Shown here: in pieces, positions 57,731 to 64,000 of the stretch
Numbering within the stretch: position 1 is the stretch's first letter
How the letters are laid out: every line of letters begins with the position of its first letter
NCBI GenBank assembly: GCA_030407005.1
Contig: JAUDYN010000013.1
Location: 186,001 to 250,000, forward strand
DNA: 64,000 nt
Reading direction: 5' to 3'
Source: Desarmillaria ectypa
Lineage: Eukaryota > Basidiomycota > Agaricomycetes > Agaricales > Physalacriaceae
Position numbers and translations under genes: made by a program
Notes under the pieces: model-generated
Databases searched by the model: none
The model's input: only the letters and a program-made list of their open reading frames with translations
What the model was told of the DNA's origin: nothing

Positions 57731-58711
57731 ATGCTTAAAATCATGTACGTTGTTGTGGTATCATTCAAATACTCAAATAATCCAATATTCTCTAGAATAG
57801 CTATAACAGAAATTCCAGCCAGTGCCTCGGAAAGTGTCGTCCTCACGACAGATCGCAATTCTTCTCCCACATTCTCTCCAATCGAATCCCTTGCCCCTGA
57901 GCTCCTCTTGGATATCTTTAAAGAGGCATCATCAGTCCCATACATCGTTAAGAGACTCGACTCGCCACCCTGGGTCTTGACGTTTGTGAACAAGAAATGG
58001 AGGGCCGTCGCACAATACTGCTCCAGTCTCTGGTCCACCTTCATCGTCTATGCTTCCCCCAACAATTCCTTCGACCCACAACTCCTGGAGTTAGCGATCA
58101 GCCGCACGGGCATACACCTACTCGATGTATACTAGAAATCCGAGGGAAAAATACAGGACGTGTCCGATACCTCTTCGCCGTTCCTCGCGATGTTCCAAAC
58201 ATTCCTGTACATCTCCCCCCGCTGGCGTTCCGTCACATTTGAATTCCACTCCAGCTTTCTGAACGCCCTCAACACGCTGTCATACCATCTAGATACCCTT
58301 GAGGAGATGTGTGTCTTCCTTTCTGATAATCATATACGTGATGCTCTATCCGACCCGGTATACTGCCCAAATCTATCCATTATGGGTGGTCCAGTCATTT
58401 TTCCAATATTTGAACACCTCACTGAGTTACTCGCATACGAGCTTCAGGTGTTCGCGTTTCTACAATGCATACTCGCGGTATCCTGCTGGCTGGAGAAGCT
58501 GACGATCTGGAGGAACGCATTTCCCTCGTACGAATCCCTTCATGAAGACATTTTTCATCCCGTTGTCACTCACACTACCCGGCGCCACTTGGATACCGAC
58601 GACCCTATCATCCTGATAGCCTCCGACCTTCCTCATTCTCCTCCTCTTTTGCTTTGGACGCAACGAATCGTGGTGGACTTATTAAACGGTGTAAGTCCTA
58701 GTTATGGGTGA
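57731..58711 (+). pseudogene. F-box protein pseudogene
   Basis: The F-box is clear near the start: PIESLAPELLLDIFKEAS, then PWVLTFVNKKWRAVAQYCSS and LWSTFIVY, the usual agaric F-box plus W-x-x-VA helix. The frame stops at TAG 58133-58135, where the protein should continue (LLDVY-stop-KSEGKIQDV), and then stays open for another 183 codons in the same style: FLYISPRWRSVTFEF, LDTLEEMCVFLSDN, CPNLSIMGGPVIFPIFEHL, CWLEKLTIWRN. It ends at LLNGVSPSYG with no LRR tail. One C-to-T change (CAG to TAG) would explain the stop. The reading could alternatively be two short genes, but domain continuity argues for one broken gene. Confidence 0.65.
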
Positions 58712-59176
58712 ATCAGAGAGCTACTTCCCGTGAGGCACAGAGAGATGATCCCCTTACTCTAGGAATGCTACCGTGCACTGATAGGTAGCCCAGAGCTGGT
58801 GCAGTAATAGCATTTAGCACTTCCGGAGCGCCAGCTTCAGCGAAAGCATCCGAACGGGATCATTCTGGATATTTATCACGCTGCTGAAGTGAGTTACCAC
58901 ACAGATGGTTCCTCAATGGTCGCATATAGTAGCAGATTAGCTCGCTGGAGGAGCAGAAGGAATCCCTGTGAAAAAGTCCCAACAAGGCATGGTAGCTCTG
59001 AAGTCGAGAAGGCGATATGGGAAGGAGGGCCAAGAACCGTGACCACGCAGGAGGAAAGGCGAGGATAGAGCGGGAGATTTCCGGAACGGTGAAGGATTGA
59101 TTTCACAGAGTATGGATACCCGGTAAGCTTGGATAAAGGGCTGCTAGACTACTTTCCATAAATAAATATTCATATC
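58712..59176. other. Intergenic, nothing recognised
   Basis: No gene recognised between the F-box pseudogene and the tRNA. Confidence 0.4.
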
Positions 59177-59272
59177 TCTCTGGTAGTATATCGGTTAGTA
59201 CACGCGCCTGTCATGGTCCTTGATCCCGAAAAGTGTTCGCGCGAAAGCTGGGTTCGACTCCCAGCCAGAGAG
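59177..59272 (+). tRNA. tRNA-Asp (GTC), with 24-nt intron
   Basis: Full cloverleaf: acceptor TCTCTGG/CCAGAGA plus discriminator G, D loop ATCGGTTAGT, anticodon stem CGCGC/GCGCG, loop CTGTCA-C with anticodon GTC, T arm CTGGG-TTCGACT-CCCAG. The loop is interrupted after position 37 by an intron at 59214-59237. CCA is not encoded. Confidence 0.93.
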
Positions 59273-59292
59273 AGTATGTGACTCCGAGAGTA

Positions 59293-59296
59293 TTTT
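59293..59296 (+). terminator. Pol III T-run downstream of tRNA-Asp
   Basis: TTTT about 20 nt past the tRNA 3' end. Confidence 0.45.
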
Positions 59297-59719
59297 CTTC
59301 GTTGTGTTTGTAAATTATGTTTCCAATAAATGATAAATCGAACTGAGGATCCTTTACCATTTCTTGCTAGCGTCGGTCGTTGTTAAAAAAAAGGCTACTT
59401 TTATCACGCCCTTGCGTTAAAACGAGCCTTTCCTTTACTTGACCTCTCATATATTTCCATTAGTTCGTGTCCATATCGACATACCATCGTCATCCCTGTC
59501 ACTCCTCTTAATCGCGACCTTCCACTGCCATTACATAAATATAAGAAGATTCAATCTTGGATATTTTGACAAAACGACTGGTATCTAACATAAATGTCTC
59601 AAAGCAGAGAAAGAAAGAAGAAGAAAAAACGAAAAAAAGGGGAAGCTGGGTATATACAACTCCCGGCTCGTCTAACGCGCAATCGATCAACGAAAATCCG
59701 CAGCGTAGTGTTCATATAG

Positions 59720-61592
59720 TCATTTACCACTCTCCACCTTGACCATACCGTTCAGGTCGTCAGCAACATCACATCCATCGCCTCTCACCCGCTTTGACCC
59801 TCCGAGCGGTTCCAGAACCTGGCTAGGGAGGCGCTTGAAGCTCGGTCTCTCCCCCTCTCCCATGGCTCCAGCGAGAGAGAAACCGTAAGCGGGATTATGG
59901 TTTATAGGCGGCTGACGGGGTTGAGGAATCGACGACGGAGGATTCAAGTGCGTCATTCGTCTACCCTTGATGCCTTGGATACCTCCCATGCTCAGATTTC
60001 CCAACGTTTTCCGAGCCATGACAGCATCCTCGAAGCCGCCTTTCCCTTCGCCGCCACCGACTATACTCTCCGTAGGGGTCTTCACGCTCGGCAAGCTCGA
60101 AACGCGCTTCCGGCCGTTCGGCGGGCTTATTACCGGATGCGACGGAGATGCCGAATGGGCGTGGTTAGCTGGAGGAATTAAGGGCGTGCTGCGCATGTAC
60201 TCCTTCCAAAACTCACGAAGTTCCCTAGTCTCTGCTTCGCGGGGAGTTGGAATCTGCATCATGCTGGACACAGGTACATGGTTTCCCGTGGTCGTTGTTT
60301 GCGCCGATGACGATGGGAAAATACCGTCAAAGAACGGGGCGGCTCCATCGTAGAGGGCGTTCGGCTCTTCAAGGCTCATCAGCCCGAAAGCTTCTAGCCG
60401 TGCATCTGCCGCTGCTGCTGCTGCCGCCGCTGCTGTTGAAGGATCAACGTTCTCGTAAAGGGGCAAGTGGACGCTGCTACTTGCGGCGCTACTACCTCCA
60501 CTCTCTGAAAAAGAATCTCTCCTCGCCCAGCCGGCGCTACCACCATAGATTTGGTTTGAGTGGTGATCAGAGTGGGAGTTGTGGTTATGATGATGTTCCA
60601 GCGAATGAGCTCTCGTGAGACCCGAGCCTCCGTCATTAAGCGAAGGCTCGCCATAGTTCATCCATGTCGGAGTCGGGTGGTACATTTCTGGGCTAGCCTG
60701 CTGCGTCTGGGTATGCATGAGATCGCGATACTGGGATTGGTAGGCGTCGAGGTTGGATGGATACATTTGGGGTGGTGGGAAAGAAAACTGCTGCTGACTT
60801 GGGAAAGACATAGACACAGATGGAGGAATTAAAGATCGCTGTGCAGTGACTGGTATATGAGTTGAAGGATGGGTATTATGTCCTGGGCCAACAGGCGCTG
60901 TCTGTCGGTGAAATTTGACGAATGTACAACGACATTTTCGTTGTACGCATTTAGCTACGGGGTTATTGATCAGCACAAGTTTGGATTGAAGTAACGCCTA
61001 GGCTTGACAATTTCATCACGAGTAACTCATACGGAGCCAACTCCAATGAAATGTCAAGCCACGACAGAATTAATGAAAAGAAAACTCACAACATGGGTTA
61101 CACCCATCGCAGGGCAGACTGCCTTGCACGCATTGGTCGCATGCTTGTTTGCTGGTCGTTGCACGCGTAGCCGAGGCTTTCCGTCGCCCGTTGCCTTTCT
61201 CGCTGGTCGTCGTGGACGCAGAAGCGTGACATTTATTAATGTGTCGTGAGAGGAGGTCGCTAGGAAACTCCTCAGCCAGCAATCACGGAAAATTAGAGCG
61301 GATGAATTAATACCTCCGAGCAAACTGGTCGCCACAGTGAGTACACTTGTATGGTCGGTCGCCAGTATCTAAGTAGCCGTAATTCAAATATCCGAGGGAT
61401 CCGTAGCGAAGAGGTGAAGAGGTGGTGGAGAGAGCGTCGAGTACGGTGTAGAAAGTCAAGGGTAGGATAGTGAGCACCACAAAATCAAACAAAGTGGAGC
61501 TGAAAAGACTCACGCGAACGCATATGGCGCGCGACATGCTGCGGTCTGGTGAACGTCGCTTGGCAAACGGGGCATTTGTGGTCTCCGCCCAT
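59720..61592 (-). CDS. Transcription factor with two C2H2 fingers and a Zn2Cys6 cluster
   Basis: Nuclear DNA-binding regulator. The start at 61592 begins directly with finger 1, CPVCQATFTRPQHVARHMRS. Finger 2 follows after an intron, HTGDRPYKCTHCGDQFARSD and LLSRHINKCH. After a basic linker (KGNGRRKASATRA) comes a binuclear-cluster pattern, ACDQCVQGSLPCDGCNPC and, across the third intron, SKCVQRKCRC. This order of C2H2 pairs plus Zn2Cys6 is known in fungal regulators such as Cmr1/Pig1 of melanin genes; orthology is not claimed. The remaining 400 or so residues are low complexity (Gln, Ser, His, a run of ten Ala) with LREFWKEYMRSTPL as the most conserved-looking segment, ending KVESGK. Three introns: one before finger 2, one within it and one within the Cys cluster. 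The upstream region holds three TGACGTCA sites. Confidence 0.82.
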
Positions 61593-61794
61593 TTTCGCAG
61601 AGTTTCTGGACTTGGTTGGCTGGAATTTGGAGCTCGGTTCGAGTGTGAATGCAAGTCAAGTACGAGGAGCCAAGTACGAGGCAGACGGTGTGGAGTAACA
61701 GGTGATGGGGGATGATGGATAAGAAAGGAAAATTCAAATTGACCTGTTTTTTGCCCGGTCGTGAGGGGCTACGTCATTCTCCCACGAGAATATA

Positions 61795-61802
61795 TGACGT
61801 CA
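61795..61802. promoter_or_regulatory. CRE-type palindrome TGACGTCA, site 1
   Basis: Perfect ATF/CREB octamer about 200 bp upstream of the zinc-finger gene start. A near match, TACGTCAT, lies about 20 bp away. Confidence 0.55.
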
Positions 61803-61992
61803 GTGGATCGTCTCAATTTCTTGCCCCCTTTTTTTTCGCTCGAATTTCGCACGCTTTCGGAAATTATTTGAGAAATACACAACACAGGAATATTTCCTAG
61901 AAACATTTGAAAGCACCCAAATGACGGGGCGGACTGTTCAAAAGCGAGTTTAAACGAACCCTTGATGTCACTAAGAAAAGAAGCGTCGGTAT

Positions 61993-62000
61993 TGACGTCA
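61993..62000. promoter_or_regulatory. CRE-type palindrome TGACGTCA, site 2
   Basis: Second perfect octamer, about 400 bp upstream of the start. Confidence 0.55.
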
Positions 62001-62340
62001 TATTATTGACATGATGTAATGAAATTTTAATTTATGGGGAAGGGTAATGACGCGCGGCGTTCGTCGTTTGTGAATGTTGAAGCCGAAGGGAAGAATGACA
62101 GGCACAGCGGCATCAACAGACGACCCGCCCTAAATAGTAGCATAGGAGAAAGAGGGGTCAGAGGACGTATAGCAGGTTACCTGCCGGCCCGGTGAAAATA
62201 AGCTCGATCTGATCCTCTCATTGCTCATCGCAATCTCATCAAAACATGCGGATAATGCGAGTGAAGAAAGATGAAAGAGGACATGGTATTGGACAGACAA
62301 TGGAATACTTTTAGACCCGTGTCCAGTTTACGGGAGCAAA

Positions 62341-62348
62341 TGACGTCA
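62341..62348. promoter_or_regulatory. CRE-type palindrome TGACGTCA, site 3
   Basis: Third perfect octamer, about 750 bp upstream of the start. Confidence 0.5.
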
Positions 62349-63227
62349 ACGAAACACGAACGGGTGCGGTGCCGAGATATATGAATCATAGATTACTCTA
62401 GTTGAGGTGTACATTCAGGACGCCTGATATCAATCGGGTTATCATGAGAAAATCTGACAGACTTGGAGGTAAACCTTTCGGTACACGCGTTGGGTTCAAG
62501 ACCGAAGGCCGCAGAACGGGCCGGGGTATGAGATTCAGGGAGGCGACGATTAGCCACCTGACAACGTAAGACTAGCCGTCAATGATAAAAGTGTGAAAAC
62601 TCGAGTTTGAGCACTTTGAAGCAATTTTTTAAAAAAAACATCTGCGTCGAAGATGAATACACGCACTCGCAAGCGTCTACTAATTATGAACACGGCAAAA
62701 CGGTTACCGTCGGTAAAACACCGGAATAATCTCTCGCCATGCCGTGTTTCCGTTCAGAGTGCCCGGAAAATATCTCCGAGCAAGACCTGGAATAAAGAAC
62801 CTGGATAGCTCGGGAATTTGGCTGGAAGAGCCAAGTGGCCCAGTCGACGGTGGTGATAGTAAAAAGCATGTTCCGAGCCGTTACATGTCTGACCACATTT
62901 AGTTGCCGGCAAGTCACCGATAGTCTCGCAGCCATGTTTATATCAGTATTCCGATGACTCGCAAGTCCATAAAAGTAAAAGCCAAGGTGACCTGGAGTCA
63001 ATATACCGCTAAATATTAATACAAGCCAACGGCATGATTTATGCCGAGTTACTGACAAATCAACGGCTTCAAGTCGTGCCGAGCCAAGTCATCGTGCCGT
63101 AGAGCCGGTCCACCAAGCCCAACTACAAAAGTTAGTTATACCGATGACCACTGTACCGTGTACCTTGCTACAAGAGAGATCAACATAAAACGATCCAGCA
63201 GTAGTCACTATTTCACATCCTTCATTT

Positions 63228-64000
63228 CAATCAAACCATTGCCTCCCCGACCACTTCTGGTTCGCAAACATCGACAGCTTATCAACCTCCACACCCTCAA
63301 GACCTCTAATCACCGGACCTAAATCCCGATAGGTCGAAACCTTACAAAACTTCAGCTGGACGCACCCATCCTTGAAGAGTAAGACTCGTGATATTAGCGA
63401 GGAGCTGAGGGAAGGCGCCTCTCCGCAGGTCAGGCGAGAAACAAGTGGAAGGAAACCGTACGGAGGTTTGGGGTAGTCGTCTTGGAAAGAAAAGGAAACT
63501 CGATGTGCTCAAACTGAAACGGAGTATGATAGTTAGATGTGCCCAACTCGAGAAGATCATATAGCTGATCAGCCGGGAGATCGAAGAGTACGCCCAGCGA
63601 AAACGAAGGAACGTAAACTGCGAGATGTCTCCATCGAGCCCGAGCTTTCTCGAATACCCACCCATTCAAGCTGATAGTACAACATCTCGGATTCGTCTTC
63701 CCGTCGTTCTTCAGAGTGGAGGGATAGATTCAAGGGGAGATTACCCAGGTGCTCCAGCCAGTATTCGAAGCCCGTGCGCATCTGTTCGTACAGCTCAGGG
63801 TGCGAATCGGGATATAAGGGATTGACCGGGGAATCACGAGATGTAAAGACGCCCATAATTCGGGAGAGTCTGTAATGATATAGTGCGCCAGGTCCTACAG
63901 ACCCTCCCGAGTAGCAGAGGTGCCTCTGCAGCATCCATCACAGGGTGCTTCCGCAAACAACGAAAGAAGATATCTTGAAGCAGCTCGGTTGGAAGCCTAC
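63228..64000 (-). pseudogene. F-box/LRR-like gene with frameshifts, cut by the window edge
   Basis: Entering from the right edge on the minus strand: RLPTELLQDIFFRCLRKHP (F-box), LLGRVCRTWRTISLQT, then in a second frame PELWASLHLVIPR, in a third frame NPLYPDSHPELYEQMRTG, FEYWLEHLGNLPLNLSLHSE, then shifted again NGWVFEKARARWRHLAVYVP, LPADQLYDLL and NLRTVSFHLF. The C-terminus reads GCVQLKFCKVSTYRDLGPVI and ANQKWSGRQWFD with a stop at 63228-63230. At least three single-base shifts separate parts of one recognisable protein, and no introns of acceptable length explain them. It is a recent pseudogene or, less likely, has clustered sequencing errors. Confidence 0.65.

Larger units (their letters stand above)
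61593..63227. other. Promoter region of the zinc-finger gene and intergenic DNA
   Basis: Apart from the TGACGTCA octamers listed separately, no gene is supported. The minus-strand open frame at 62684-63058 (124 codons) has no recognised domain. Confidence 0.4.

Noticed and set aside
59897..60832. Plus-strand frames up to 128 codons
   Set aside because: Shadows of the long zinc-finger coding exon, produced by its low-complexity composition.
62684..63058. 124-codon open frame on the minus strand with hydrophobic segments
   Set aside because: No recognisable domain, no splice partners and no upstream context. The length is within chance for this base composition.
1..64000. CRISPR arrays, operons, bacterial promoters, ribosome binding sites
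   Set aside because: The window is eukaryotic nuclear DNA with spliceosomal introns. No regularly spaced repeats were seen.

Overview
This window looks like nuclear DNA of a mushroom-forming basidiomycete (Agaricomycetes). The protein genes are split by many short introns of about 45-70 nt with GT-AG ends. There are several F-box/leucine-rich proteins of the kind expanded in agarics, a fungal laccase, secreted cupredoxin-like and DUF1996 proteins, Copia-type LTRs, and tRNA genes with introns of 23-24 nt after the base 3' of the anticodon. All exon joins below were worked out by hand from splice signals and reading frame.

Layout. 0-8 kb: a decayed F-box/LRR fragment at the left edge, a small four-exon gene, a two-domain cupredoxin gene (minus strand) and an intact F-box gene. 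8-14 kb: a mutated non-LTR retrotransposon tail, a DNAJC21/Jjj1-type J-protein and tRNA-Thr. 14-23 kb: mostly non-coding, with a small gene, a solo LTR and an LRR-like gene. 23-26 kb: a complete laccase with about 20 introns. 27-30 kb: two paralogous small genes with the same C-terminal motif, separated by two solo LTRs. 33-40 kb: a flavin-dependent halogenase pseudogene followed by an open NRPS-like adenylation-thiolation-thioesterase gene, probably what remains of a natural-product cluster. 41-43 kb: a second cupredoxin gene. 44-46 kb: an old tandem duplication of unknown nature. 49-54 kb: a secreted DUF1996 protein, a TPR/MYND-like gene that may be decaying, and a small gene. 54.3-57.1 kb: a block in which I find a single CG dinucleotide, containing a solo LTR and a TIR-bounded element. 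57.7-64 kb: an F-box pseudogene, tRNA-Asp, a C2H2 plus Zn2Cys6 transcription factor whose upstream region has three perfect TGACGTCA sites, and a frameshifted F-box gene running off the right edge.

Three things stand out. The first is the halogenase relic beside the A-T-TE synthetase. The second is the small-protein family at 27.5-30.1 kb (a third possible member lies at 17.2 kb), which I cannot match to any family I know. The third is the CpG-erased block: four CpGs still present in a related LTR at 28.6 kb are TpG or CpA in the 54.3 kb copy. Large parts of the window (roughly 13.7-17.2, 21.2-23.3, 30.1-33.1, 39.8-41.5 and 45.9-49.0 kb) hold nothing I can support as a gene.
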